A DNA stretch of 64,000 nucleotides from Amphibalanus amphitrite. Taxonomy: Eukaryota; Arthropoda; Thecostraca; Balanomorpha; Balanidae. Numbering within the stretch: the stretch's first letter is position 1; every line of letters starts with the position of its first letter. Positions 52,801-61,980 of this stretch are shown piece by piece. The DNA is taken from positions 62,001 through 126,000 of the forward strand of contig NW_024882915.1 in NCBI RefSeq assembly GCF_019059575.1, written 5' to 3'. The translations under genes were made by a program, and so were the position numbers. The notes beneath the pieces are model-generated. The model was given only the letters and a program-made list of their open reading frames with translations, had not been told where the DNA came from and searched no databases.

Positions 52801-55062
52801 CTTCTGTGGAACCCCGCCACGGACCTGCTCGCAGTGAGTGTGCCTGGCTTCCATGTGGCCAAGACCAGGAGAGAGATGCTGTCCCTGCTGAGTAAGCCGT
52901 TTGACCCGCTCGGTGTACTCTCTCCGTGGCTTGTTGTCGGCAGGTCTCTGTTCCAGAGAACGTGGGGAGTCGGATGCACGGTCAGCTGGGACGAGGAGCT
53001 GCCCCCTCAGCTACAGGAGGAGCTAGCAGAATGGCTCACAGACGCACCAGATCGAACTGTATGGTTCCCCCGCGCGCTGCTGACGAATGACTGTGACGTC
53101 ACCTACCATGTCTTTTGTGATGCCTCAAAGAAAGCGTATTGTTGTGTCATCTACGCTGTGCAGGGTGGGGAGTCCAGGCTGCTCATGTCCAAATCTCGTC
53201 TCGCGCCCCTGACTCCCGCCCTCAGCGTGCCCAGACTTGAACTGATGGGCGCCCTCATCGGCGCCAGGCTGATGGACTTTGTCAGACAGGCGTTGAGTCT
53301 GGAGAGCCCACAAGTCGTCTATTGGACCGACTCCATGGACGTCATCTTCTGGCTGAAGAGCAAGAAGAAGCTGAAGCTGTTCGTGCAGAACAGAGTGACC
53401 ACCATCCTCCAGTTGACTCGAGCGGAGCAATGGCACCACGTAAGAGGACAAGACAACCCGGCCGACCTGGGGACGAGAGGTATGTCCATGACCGCTCTGG
53501 AGAAGTGTGATCTGTGGTGGCGAGGACCGACATTTCTCCGACAGGGACCTGATGCCAGGATCTGCTGTGGACCGACAGACGAGGCCGACAGTCTGCAGCC
53601 GTCTCAGGAGGCCACCAGGGAAGTGAAGCTGCAGAAGCCCCCGTTGAAGCTGACCCTGCTGACGACGCGAAGTGACACAAGTGAGACCCTACCGTTTGAC
53701 ATTACGTCATGTTCTACCCTCACACAGGCTGTGCTGAGGCTCGCGTGGGTGTTCCGTTTCGTCACCAACAGCCGCCTACCGAGGGAGGAGCGCCGGACGG
53801 GTCCGCTGACGCCCGAGGAGAAGAGACTGAGCCTCCGCTTCTGGATCAGAGAGGCACAGGCCCGTGCCTACAGAGAGGAGACCAACGCCGTACGTGCCGG
53901 TAGACTGCTGCCGGCCGGCTCACCGCTTCAAAAGCTGCATCCACAGCTAAGTGACGATGGCGTGCTGGAGGCGACGCTGCGCAGTGGGGAGCGGGCTGTA
54001 CCTGTGCTGCCCGACCTGGCCCATGTCACCACTCTGATTGTCGATGACGCGCACCGCCTCTGCTTCCACCAGGGGACGCGGGTAACCCTCTCCCTGCTGA
54101 CTGCTGAGTACGCGGTGAGGAGACGCACGGTGCGTCGAATCGTTGAAACCTGTCGCCGATGCCGTCGTTACCGATGCGTACCGTACCGATCACCTGAGGG
54201 AGCACTGCCCAACTTCAGAACACAGCCGAGCCGTCCATTTGCCAAAGTCGGTGTCGATTTTTTCGGCCCACTGTACGTTGATCAGAGCCAGGCGAAAGTG
54301 TGGGTGCTTTTGATAACATGTGCCACTTCCCGTGCGGTGCACTTAGAGCTTGTTCGCTCACAGGCCACCGCTGACGTGATCCTGGCGCTGAGACGGTTCT
54401 GCGCCATCCGAGGGACGCCAGCTCTGGTGTACAGCGACAACGCTCGGACGTTCCGGGCCTTGCTTGGCCACCTACCCCGGTCGGTAACGTGGAAGTTCAT
54501 CCCTGAGGCTGCCCCCTGGTGGGGAGGGTACTGGGAGCGTTTGGTGGGCGTGACAAAGAAGGCTCTTCGCATCACCCTACATCAGTGCCACCTGACGTTT
54601 GAGGAGTTGTCTGCCACGATGTATGAGCTCGCTTTTTTCATAAACCTGCGCCCCCTCACCCAGGGCGATGGTGAAGATCTCCTTACCCCCGCCCACCTGC
54701 TGTTCGGCGTGACGAGCATAGACGGTGTCTTGTGCCCAACATTGAAAGAGTGTTCCATCAGCAGGGCCTGGCGTCACCAAAAGCGGGTCTGCGACCATCT
54801 GATCCGGCGGTGGTGTGATGAGTACCGCAACGCTCTCCGCTGCTGGAGCGTCTCGCCCCGTGGACGACCTAGCCGTACACCGCGCGTGGGAGACGTGGTG
54901 CTAGTCCACAGTGAGAGGCCGCGCGGCCGGTGGCCTGTGGCGCGAGTGACGCGGCTGCTGGCGGGACCGGACGGCCACGTGAGGGCCGCCGTCATCAGCC
55001 TGCGCGGGCGGAGCACTCGCCGCCCTGTCAGCCGCCTGTTCCTGCTGGAGGCGGCGGACTGA
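49849..55062 (+). CDS. BEL/Pao Gag-Pol polyprotein, 1737 aa
   Basis: One open frame from the first ATG about 100 bp after the LTR. Residues 1-310 are the Gag region, with the KIPVFSGDLLQWSEFWDLF motif. Zinc knuckles lie at about 321-334 (CX2CX4HX4C), 355-367 (CX2CX3HX4C) and 372-383 (CX2CX3HH). The retroviral-type aspartic protease at about 543-640 has DGG at 546-548, where D-S/T-G is usual, and IGADL near its end. The reverse transcriptase spans about 815-1000 with YMDD at 935-938. RNase H carries D1091, E1131 and D1161. The integrase has H1402, H1407, C1435, C1438 and catalytic D1470, D1530, E1563. The C-terminal GDVVLV domain follows. Length and order are normal for BEL/Pao, with no stop or frameshift, so the copy may be autonomous. 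The DGG in the protease is the only unusual catalytic residue noted. Confidence 0.95.
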   Translation: MPDKMSEEVEVLVKDRTLLRGKATKLTRDLKDYRAGVVDQDDLAYKIHVLEQLEQKMVSLQDVLTVKGVFDESSHLDGIREEVFKAKRHLSRIENASAQPAPAQSDSTDLRASDVKIPVFSGDLLQWSEFWDLFEVAVHTNSRYVNVQKFSILKSHLSGLALQCVKGIPVSDACYQSAVEALKDRFCKIERVREEIMKKLLNMPSVSDDLSAMRSFIDHLMSHVRTLTAMGVSCANLSSLLLPIAKGKLPESWRLEWARQHQPDPGLEDFLGFLRKEMDMREEANIGARHPVPPERSPLHSVSMLAVSRNRTTPASAAWTCVACKKDKHGLSKCLDYQRMSVDDRWLVVRRAGLCYQCLGPHFARDCRSSNCRVCGERHHTSLHSEPGRQPGAGTRDRRPPAHRADSRPEQLPPCREGSYLPDLPPPPPVGQQPQRPGWSPAVPRQAMNVTAACAADVPQPVLPTPVSPQPLVPASSTTARVNTACAMPDVHMTPCAVAHCSPDACLLEAAPSDRPAACENLCYMQTALVEASGPRGTCQLRVLLDGGSDSSYVRTSAAELLGLPTVGRGVFACLGFQERLEEPRMYEKVRLSVRSRHGGEPHVFDLWKTDRLCSQLTPARPPTAVFTPHLLLADDFEGGPVDVLIGADLMYRVVLWEQVKLTDHLRALETVFGYVLHGRDGSPVDCEPVDCASVKYALRCCRLPSPDFKPEQLWSLEALGISGDEDERSPMKPKWSDAEQRYEMNLLWKSDDRPLSNLSSAAARIGRMEGRLTVPEREAYQRHLEDLYRAGVIETPPNDDLQGFYLPHRGIWRGGKLRVVFDGSARDATGHSLNDYLEPGSNLLRRLPAVLLNFRRDAVGAQTDIRAAFHQVSVSEEDRKYLQFLWDGQRLRFRRVPFGITCSPFMLLQTISVHLDLYCGEEPGLCEKLQCGLYMDDVCTSFCSRAEAESSMSRAEEIFRDAGMELHKRRISGDADSEANVLGLLWNPATDLLAVSVPGFHVAKTRREMLSLLSKPFDPLGVLSPWLVVGRSLFQRTWGVGCTVSWDEELPPQLQEELAEWLTDAPDRTVWFPRALLTNDCDVTYHVFCDASKKAYCCVIYAVQGGESRLLMSKSRLAPLTPALSVPRLELMGALIGARLMDFVRQALSLESPQVVYWTDSMDVIFWLKSKKKLKLFVQNRVTTILQLTRAEQWHHVRGQDNPADLGTRGMSMTALEKCDLWWRGPTFLRQGPDARICCGPTDEADSLQPSQEATREVKLQKPPLKLTLLTTRSDTSETLPFDITSCSTLTQAVLRLAWVFRFVTNSRLPREERRTGPLTPEEKRLSLRFWIREAQARAYREETNAVRAGRLLPAGSPLQKLHPQLSDDGVLEATLRSGERAVPVLPDLAHVTTLIVDDAHRLCFHQGTRVTLSLLTAEYAVRRRTVRRIVETCRRCRRYRCVPYRSPEGALPNFRTQPSRPFAKVGVDFFGPLYVDQSQAKVWVLLITCATSRAVHLELVRSQATADVILALRRFCAIRGTPALVYSDNARTFRALLGHLPRSVTWKFIPEAAPWWGGYWERLVGVTKKALRITLHQCHLTFEELSATMYELAFFINLRPLTQGDGEDLLTPAHLLFGVTSIDGVLCPTLKECSISRAWRHQKRVCDHLIRRWCDEYRNALRCWSVSPRGRPSRTPRVGDVVLVHSERPRGRWPVARVTRLLAGPDGHVRAAVISLRGRSTRRPVSRLFLLEAAD

Positions 55063-55191
55063 GTCGGACTGAGTCGTACCGGTGCAGTGATCGGGACGAG
55101 TTACGTCGCCGCGAACTATCGCAGAGTGCTGTGCCTTTTGTCGTATTCATCGTTCTGTTTGTTTTTCGAAATCGGTCGTGCGCTCGATTTC

Positions 55192-55203
55192 GAGTGGGGA
55201 GTG
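55192..55203 (+). promoter_or_regulatory. polypurine tract of the BEL/Pao element
   Basis: GAGTGGGGAGTG lies immediately before the 3' LTR, the expected position of the plus-strand primer. Confidence 0.7.
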
Positions 55204-55522
55204 TGTTGTGATTAGTAGCCTCTTACCTTTTTTTACCTTCACCCGTGACCCGTGTTGATGTACCCTACCTTTCCTCACCCAGTAAAACTTTCCTCTATTT
55301 GCCCGCCCCTGTCCTGAATCCATCACTTTTTGTTAGTGATGTAATGCTTCCATTTTTCACCGAGCCGATTTCGTTTTGTTTTTATCCTTTCCAGTCAGTC
55401 TGGATCCATCTGTCGCCGTGTTACCGCTACCTGTAAAGTAATAAACCGGCAGAGAAGTTGACGTTGGAATTTCAAGTTGCTAACCAGAGGAATCGGCCTG
55501 TAATTTTAGCGTATCTACTACA
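55204..55522 (+). repeat. 3' LTR of the BEL/Pao element
   Basis: 319 bp, same sequence as the 5' LTR apart from one visible C/T difference six bases from the end. Followed by the CTTTT target duplication. Confidence 0.95.
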
Positions 55523-57723
55523 CTTTTCAAAAATAGTACCGGACGCTGTTCCTCTTGTGACGTCATAGCTCCGTGACCTGACCTGACCCGGTCAAATTTC
55601 TTATACCATATGATAGCCAATACTTGCCCGAACATGCATGGGAAGTTTCATCACGATCCATCAACCGATGTCCGTACCACCGGCAGGAAACCTCGGACGT
55701 TGGCACTCAGTTTGTGAAAATCCGGCCAGAGGCTGTACCTCTTATGACGTCATAACTCCGTGACATGACATGACCCGATCAATTTTTTTTCGGCAAAAGA
55801 TGCGCAAAGGTTGCCCCAGAGGGTATTGAAAATTTCAGCCCGCTACGACAAGCCGTTTAGCGTGCACTTCGAAAAAACCTCAGGGGGGGTTGATACAACC
55901 CCCCCCCCCCCTAGGCGTTCCCCAGCCAGCAATTCACTTGGGCTGAACTGTGGCAAACGTCGGGCAGCTTGGGCTTAGCTTGGGTTTGCCCACTTTGATC
56001 AAAACCAATGTATTTTTTACTAGGGCTGAGCTTGGGCATGCCGCAGCTATGCCCACGTGCGGATAGCAGTAGCTCAGCCCGACATCTGCCCACGCATCCA
56101 AAACAGGCTTAACTTGGGCGGAGCGCGGGCTGATCAAGCTGGCTGTGTCCTTCGGCTAACTGGAGTAAAGCCGGAGTTAAGCCATACTTGTTCGGCTGTT
56201 CGCGCATGCGCAGTTCTGCGCCAATCATGTGCAGCGTTTGTGACAGTCTGCGCGCTGTGCGACGAAACGACACACCGGTGTTTGGGCATTTGGTGGTTGA
56301 TGTTTGGGCGCGTGTGACAGCGCGAAGAACGGATAGTGCTCATTGCTCTTATCAAGTGGACTGGCATGGAGTTTTACGGTAGGTAATTGTATTGAATGGT
56401 GCGCTTGATCGTATGTAAACGTCATTATTTTGACTGAGTTTCACGCCATCAAACATGAAGCTGAATAGCTGTTCAGCCTGGCGACTTACACCCTCGCTCA
56501 GAAAAGCCGCATTCCGTGCCTTTATGTATATCTTTGTGAAATACCAGCACTTCTGAACCAGGAAAATGAAATACAAAACACAAATATTTATCTACTTATC
56601 ACCGAGCACGCTCATTCTCTGTCCGCGTTGAAAAATTCGAATGAATATTTTATACGGATCAATGAGAAGTGCTGTTACAGTATTAATGCAACAATAAGTT
56701 ATTTTTCAAGCAAACATGCAATGTAAATTAAACCAATCGATCTCTTTTTCAGGTACGTACTTACCATTAGAGCAAATTGTTCCAAAAAAAATGGAATAGT
56801 TATACAAACCAGGACCGGGTGGACGCCGCTGTCGCCCTCGCCAAGTGGTTTAGCGGAAACTGCCTGCTTATAATTAAGTAGGTATACCTACATATACGGA
56901 AACTGCGCCGAAAGCTGGCCGACCACCTACTGCAGATGTGTGTGTGTGTGGAGGAGCCAGACGCCTCCAAAGCTCCCATTCACCAGAGTGAAGTTCTTTA
57001 TAAACGATTGTTTGCTAATTGCTTTATGTCTTATGAGCGATTACTTGCTGTCCTTACTTTATGCTTTCGGTTAAGTGTTCAACCAAGTAGTGAACAGGTC
57101 GAAACGCCACGGGACAGTCACGTAACCACTTCTGTTCATGAAAACAGAGGAAGATGTTGGCGAAGGTCGGTCCAAGCGGCAGGCCCATACCGACGCCGTC
57201 TGTCTGTTTGAACAGGTCACCATTGAAAAGAAAGTAAGAATTGAGGGACGCTGTTTCTAACATAAGTCTAAAAAGGTTTTTGGTGAACTTGACAACAGAA
57301 TCTTTTCCATTGAAGACATAATTGATACAGATATCGATAGTTTCACGAACAGGTATGTTGGTAAACAAGTTTTCTACATCGAAGCTAGCCATAACCATGT
57401 TGTCATCTAGAGTAACTTTCACTGGCGGATCCAGGGGGGGGCCACGGGGGCCATGGCCCCCCCCAAAGGCCTAAAGTGGCCTGTTTGGCCCCCCCCAAAA
57501 CGTCAGAAAAAAATTCTAAGAAAATATACCTTGATGGAGGTTTTTTGCACTTGGTGAAGTAAAGTTTCCACAGTATAATATGGAAGCAATATGGTAGCAG
57601 TGAGGGTCAGTCAAAAGTTGCGCGAGCGGAGTCGACCTTCAAAAAAAAAAAACTGGTGTTGGCACGTGTTTATGGCGCGGCAGCTGGTAGTTGGCGGTGT
57701 TTCGCGTGGTGTGGCATCACAAT

Positions 57724-58547
57724 CACTGGCGGATCCGGGGGGGGGGGGGGGGGGGTAGCACGGGAGCCTGTGGGGCCCCTGACAGGCCCGTGGTGCCCTT
57801 GCTAGGCCTGTGGTGCCCCTCGACCCTGGCAGGCCTGTGGTGCCTCTGGCGGGCCTAGGGTGCCCCTGCTAGGCTGCTGATGCCCCTGGGACCTGACAGG
57901 ACTGTGGTGCCCCTGACAAGCCTTAAGTGCCCCCAACAGGCCCGTGATGCCCCCGACAGGCCCAAGGTGCCCCTGCGACCTGCGTGATGCCGTGATGCCT
58001 GCGAGGCCGGTGGTGCCCCTGCGAGGCCGGTGGTGCCACTGCGAGGCCGGTGGTGCCACTGCGAGGCCGGTGGGGCCCCTGACAAGCCCATGGTGCCCCT
58101 GCGAGGCCGGTGGTGCCCCTGCTAGACCGGTGGTACCCCTGGCAGGCCTGTGGTGCCCCTGCTAGGCCGCTGGTGCCCCTGGGCCCTGACAGGACTGTGA
58201 TGCCCCTGACAGGCCCAAGGTGCCCCTGTAAGGCCGGTGGTGCCCCTGTAAGGCCTGTGGTATCCCTACTAGGTCTCTGGTGCCCCTTTGACAGGCCCAT
58301 GGTGCCCCTGCGAGGCCGGCGGCGCCCCTGGCAGGTCTCTGGTGTCCCTGACAGACCTGGGGTGCCCCTGACAAGCCTGTGGGGCCCCTCACAGGCCCAT
58401 GGTGCCCTTGCTACTTGCTAGGCCTGTGGTGCCCCTGGCGGGCTGGTGGTGCCCCTGCTAGGCCGGTGGTGCCCCTGACACGCCTGTGGTGCCCCCGGGC
58501 ACCAAGGGGGGTCATGACCCATGTGGCCCCCCTTGGATCTGCCACTG
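57724..58547. mobile_element. inner hAT-like unit
   Basis: Starts CACTGGCGGATCCGG plus a long G-run and ends CCTTGGATCTGCCACTG. The 8 bases on either side (ATCACAAT and ATACATAA) do not match, so it is either an old insertion or an internal rearrangement of the outer element. Confidence 0.5.
57765..58500. repeat. GGTGCCCCTGACAGGCCTGT minisatellite
   Basis: About 730 bp of imperfect units of 18-27 bp around GGTGCCCCTGACAGGCCTGT, with GCGAGGCCGGT variants. The glycine/histidine/proline-rich open frames on both strands arise from this repeat. Confidence 0.95.
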
Positions 58548-60499
58548 ATACATAATATATTGATTTGTAAAGGCGTTATGGCTTATGCAATATGCAATTG
58601 CAGGCACTTGATATGCCTCACTTATCCCTTATTGGGGGCTCTGGCGGGCTCCTGAGGGCCCACGTCTATCTCCGGGAGCCCTTGACAGGCTCCTTTGGGT
58701 CCTTTCAGTCCACTATAGCATAAGAGGTCTCCATGCGAGTCCTATACATCTGAGGGCGTACCCTGACGTCTGAGGTACCCAACTGCAGCTCCAATGGTCT
58801 CTTACACTGGCGGATCCAGGGAGGGGGCATTTAGGGCCATGCCACCTTCCCAGAGGTCTAAAGTGGCCCGTTTGCCCCCTCCCCTAAACGATAATGAAAC
58901 ATAGTTCAATCAGTGCGTGGCCTAGGAGCCGAGTTAGACAGGGGGTGTTTTACCACCTCCCGGCCCGCAAAGGGACCCAAGCACTGACTCAAAGCGGGTT
59001 AACTGGTCGACAAAAGCAATGGTAAGTGCTTACAAAGTAATATAAAGGCATGGGTCGGGTGGGCTACCATTTATATATTTTTTCTTTCTAGTTAAAAAAA
59101 AATCATAATGTCGGGGCTGTGACGAAAAATAAGTGGCCTAAATCCGATGAGAAAACAGGATTTGGGGGTACCCTAGGTTTGGCTCCAGCATGAGTTGGCC
59201 CCCCCCAAAACGCAAGCCTGGATCCGCCAGTGGTAACTTTAGACATGTCTTCAGCAAATTGGTAGCTGTTCTTCACAGTGAAGTCATTTTCAGTGTAAGG
59301 AGCAAGTATAGGAACAAGAAACTTCGCCAGTTTATATGTGGGTGTTTTACATGCCGAGAAGATAGGGCGGAGAGGAACCAAAGCCTTATGAACCTTCGGC
59401 AGTCCATAAAGTATGCCGGGATTGGAACCTGAGCAATATAAATGGCCGTACTCAGTTTCTGAGATCGCTGCAGTCTCTTTAAGTTTAGCCAAAAGCCTGT
59501 TCACCTTTCCTTCCACTTTGAGTACCTAATACCTTATGCAGTGGCTCCTTGATCTTAACAAACTTAGTTGCATCAGAGAGAATAGTGGTGAGCTTACCCA
59601 GGTAATCGTTTCGATCCAAAATCACGACACCCTTGCCCTTGTCCGGTCTGGTCACCACAATTGACTTGTCCGAGGCAAATTCTTTCAGCGTCTTGATGTC
59701 ATCACGGGAAAAAATAGAAAATACTTTGCTGGGCTTGAAATCGTGATAGTATTTGTCACTTATTGTTCTAATCCTTCTTTTCACGTCGTCGAACTTGAAC
59801 TGAGCTGGTAGTGGTAGATGGCTGATCGAATCAGCAAGCTTTTCGAAGAACAGGAAGTAGTTGCAAAAGTTCAGTTTCCATGTTGGTAGTTTAAAGTCCA
59901 GACCAAATGCAAGAAGAGTCTTGATGCGTGTTGGAAGTGTCTTTGATGATAGATTGAAGATCACCTTATCGGGGTCACATGGTGCGGTGTTGCTGGCGAC
60001 ACCGAGCCTTTGCAGTTTCTTGGAGTGTGTTTGTACAATCCTTTTCCTGTGTGCAGTGATGGTATCTTGCACTTCTTTTGAGAGCCAGAAGTATTGAAAG
60101 AAGGTAAGTGCCGTGGAAAGATGGCGTTTTTTTGCTTCACAGGATGCATCCAGCAAAGTGATTCTTCGTTTCTTTTCTTTGATTTCATGGTCAAGGAGAT
60201 CGTTTTGAAAGTTGTGATATAACTTGGAGCCTTGAAGTGATTTTTTGTAAAGCTTAAATGTAAGAAACTTTGGATACACTTCAAATGCTTTGCATGTTTC
60301 AAGAAAAATTAAGTCTTCCTTGACCTTGACCCTTTTCTTCTCTTCATCGATGAGTTTGAAAGCGTCTTTCGTTGCTCGTCTTCCATGGTTCCGGTGGATC
60401 ACATTGAAAAGGGAATCTCTTGGTAACCTTAAGAGCAGTATAAAACTCACAAGCAAGTAAGTTACTGAGTTTGTCATAAACTATTATATCGTAAATGTT

Positions 60500-60556
60500 C
60501 GTTCATTCCAAACCGGTTTCGTTTCATACAAGAAACATCATCAGTGGTACACTTCA
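60500..60556 (-). ncRNA. probable hammerhead ribozyme of the Penelope-like element
   Basis: On the minus strand, CUGAUGA (60544-60538) is followed by U, stem II GUUUC (60536-60532), loop UUGUAU, GAAAC (60525-60521) and the core GAAA (60520-60517). Then a minimal stem III (CCGG loop closed by A-U) precedes a cleavable U at 60511. Flanking ACCA (60548-60545) and UGG (60510-60508) can start stem I, continued by weaker pairs. One extra U between CUGAUGA and stem II departs from the strict consensus. Hammerhead motifs with very short stem III are known in Penelope-like elements. It lies between the GIY-YIG end and the next ORF start, the expected place. Confidence 0.65.
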
Positions 60557-60699
60557 CAAGTGTCAGTGGTAACGGACAAACAGCACAATAATAAATACAC
60601 ACATATACAGTTGGTGCACACGCTAAACATACATGTGGTCCTACAGGGCGCGATCGATAAAAGGTCAATAACATGAAGAGCTACACATTGTAAGCAAGG

Positions 60700-61980
60700 T
60701 TACCTGACAACAGACAGGGGATATGCCGATGTTGTGCCATTAAGCCTTGGCTTCAGTTGATGGATGAAAAGTGATTCCAAGATCCTGAGAGAATGTGATG
60801 GCTCGCTGTCTAAAATGGTGAAATCGTTGAAGGAGACAGGGGTGTCACATGTGTGACTGTGATCGCGAATGGACGATTGTTTTGGAGTTGTTAGAATATT
60901 ACCAGTGCGGTCAGAAATGCCCTTATGTTCACATACCCTGGTGTACAAGCGTACATAGGTGGAACCTATGTACGATTCCTCGCACGAGGAACAACGAAAC
61001 TGGTACACTACACCAGAGCGGATGCACATAGGGACATTGTCTTTGAATTTAAAGAGACTTCCAATGGTAAATCTATTCCTGAGAACTATCTTGGGGCTTA
61101 GGTATGGGTAAAACTTCTTAAACATCTCAGTTAGCTCATTTTGCATATTGATCGAACCCTTACCTAGATATGGGAGGACAAAATACTTCTCCAACTTTGG
61201 AACTGTTGGTGCAGTCATACTGCGCTTATTGAACATCTTGTCGAGCACTGTCCGGATAATTGTTTCAATAAACTGCTTGGGGTAGCCGTTCTTTTGGAAG
61301 AAATCTCTGATGAAGTTCAGCTCTATATCAATCAATTTGTAATTGGAGCAAAGGCGGAAGGCACGAGTCACAGCCGAATAAACTATTGCCCTTTTGACGG
61401 TTTGTGGGATAAAACTGAAAAAGCTCAATCCCAAGCCTGTAAAAGTGGGCTTTCGGAAAACGGACATCTGAAGGCGGTTGTTTCGACGCACTACGTTCAG
61501 GTCAAGAAATGACAGACAGCCATTATTTTCGATCTCTTTTGTAAAACGGATTTTGGTGTGCTGACTGTTCAGGTAAGTAAGAAAATGATCTATATGAGTC
61601 TCGTCTTTGAAGATGATAAAGCAATCATCTACGTATCTTCTGTAGTGAACAGGTCGAAACGCCACGGGACAGTCACGTAACCACTTCTGTTCATGAAAAC
61701 AGAGGAAGATGTTGGCGAAGGTCGGTCCAAGCGGCAGGCCCATACCGACGCCGTCTGTCTGTTTGAACAGGTCACCATTGAAAAGAAAGTAAGAATTGAG
61801 GGACGCTGTTTCTAACATAAGTCTAAAAAGGTTTTTGGTGAACTTGACAACAGAATCTTTTCCATTGAAGACATAATTGATACAGATATCGATAGTTTCA
61901 CGAACAGGTATGTTGGTAAACAAGTTTTCTACATCGAAGCTAGCCATAACCATGTTGTCATCTAGAGTAACTTTAGACAT
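60700..61980 (-). CDS. Penelope-like RT C-terminal half and GIY-YIG endonuclease
   Basis: 426 codons in frame from within the reverse transcriptase (FDVENLFTNIPV, GVGMGLPLGPTFANIF) through the catalytic RRYVDDCFIIF and CLSFLDLNV, to a thumb-like region and a GIY-YIG nuclease. The nuclease shows GVVYQFRCSSC, ESYIGSTYVRLYTRVCEH and the catalytic glutamate in RILESLFIHQL. It ends with SVVR at a stop. The apparent start methionine (MSKVTLDD) is internal to the full protein: the same residues lie mid-protein in the companion copy. It is the 5'-truncated part of a permuted element, so independent expression is unlikely although no lesion is visible. Confidence 0.9.
   Translation of the reverse strand: MSKVTLDDNMVMASFDVENLFTNIPVRETIDICINYVFNGKDSVVKFTKNLFRLMLETASLNSYFLFNGDLFKQTDGVGMGLPLGPTFANIFLCFHEQKWLRDCPVAFRPVHYRRYVDDCFIIFKDETHIDHFLTYLNSQHTKIRFTKEIENNGCLSFLDLNVVRRNNRLQMSVFRKPTFTGLGLSFFSFIPQTVKRAIVYSAVTRAFRLCSNYKLIDIELNFIRDFFQKNGYPKQFIETIIRTVLDKMFNKRSMTAPTVPKLEKYFVLPYLGKGSINMQNELTEMFKKFYPYLSPKIVLRNRFTIGSLFKFKDNVPMCIRSGVVYQFRCSSCEESYIGSTYVRLYTRVCEHKGISDRTGNILTTPKQSSIRDHSHTCDTPVSFNDFTILDSEPSHSLRILESLFIHQLKPRLNGTTSAYPLSVVR

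Larger units (their letters stand above)
49430..55522 (+). mobile_element. intact BEL/Pao LTR retrotransposon
   Basis: A 6093-bp element with TG...CA LTRs of 319 bp each and a 5-bp target duplication CTTTT (49425-49429, 55523-55527), inserted in U2. U1 gives the empty site. The LTRs differ by one visible base (CTACCACA versus CTACTACA at their ends), which implies a recent insertion. A single uninterrupted gag-pol frame lies between them, with a purine-rich tract before the 3' LTR. The reading frame order gag, protease, reverse transcriptase, RNase H, integrase is that of BEL/Pao. No env-like frame is present. Confidence 0.95.
57420..59232. mobile_element. hAT-type element inserted in the Penelope-like ORF
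   Basis: A 1813-bp insertion with terminal inverted repeats CACTGGCGGATCCAGG and CCTGGATCCGCCAGTG, and an exact 8-bp target duplication GTAACTTT (57412-57419, 59233-59240). The intact PLE copy at 61964-61971 shows the single GTAACTTT. Further copies of the terminus occur inside: one unit from 57724 to 58547 with GGATCTGCCACTG at its end, and an isolated start at 58805. No transposase is visible, so the element is non-autonomous and partly composite. Confidence 0.9.
57087..60477 (-). pseudogene. Penelope-like ORF, N-terminal and RT part, broken
   Basis: Starts at 60477. The first block (60477 to about 59490) holds the N-terminal region, including ETCKAFEVYPKFLTFKLYKK, and the early reverse transcriptase motif IVVTRPDKGKGVVILDRNDY. 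A one-base frameshift at about 59490-59520 moves the frame to the next block, with GILYGLPKVHK and LRPIFSACKTPTYKLAKFL, typical RT motifs of Penelope-like elements. After the hAT insertion (57420-59232, duplicating GTAACTTT) it resumes with MASFDVENLFTNIPV and GVGMGLPLGPTFANIFL. It stops at 57087 before the catalytic YVDD. Frameshift, insertion and truncation make it non-functional. Confidence 0.9.

Noticed and set aside
50370-55016. Numerous minus-strand and shifted-frame ORFs within the BEL/Pao body
   Set aside because: Shadow frames of a GC-rich coding sequence with clear domains on the plus strand.
57802-58421. Collagen-like or proline/glycine-rich proteins
   Set aside because: They are frames of the GGTGCCCCTGACAGGCC minisatellite inside a hAT element.
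60474-60674. Short minus-strand frame between the PLE ORFs as an extra gene
   Set aside because: It lies in the untranslated/ribozyme region and shows no domain.
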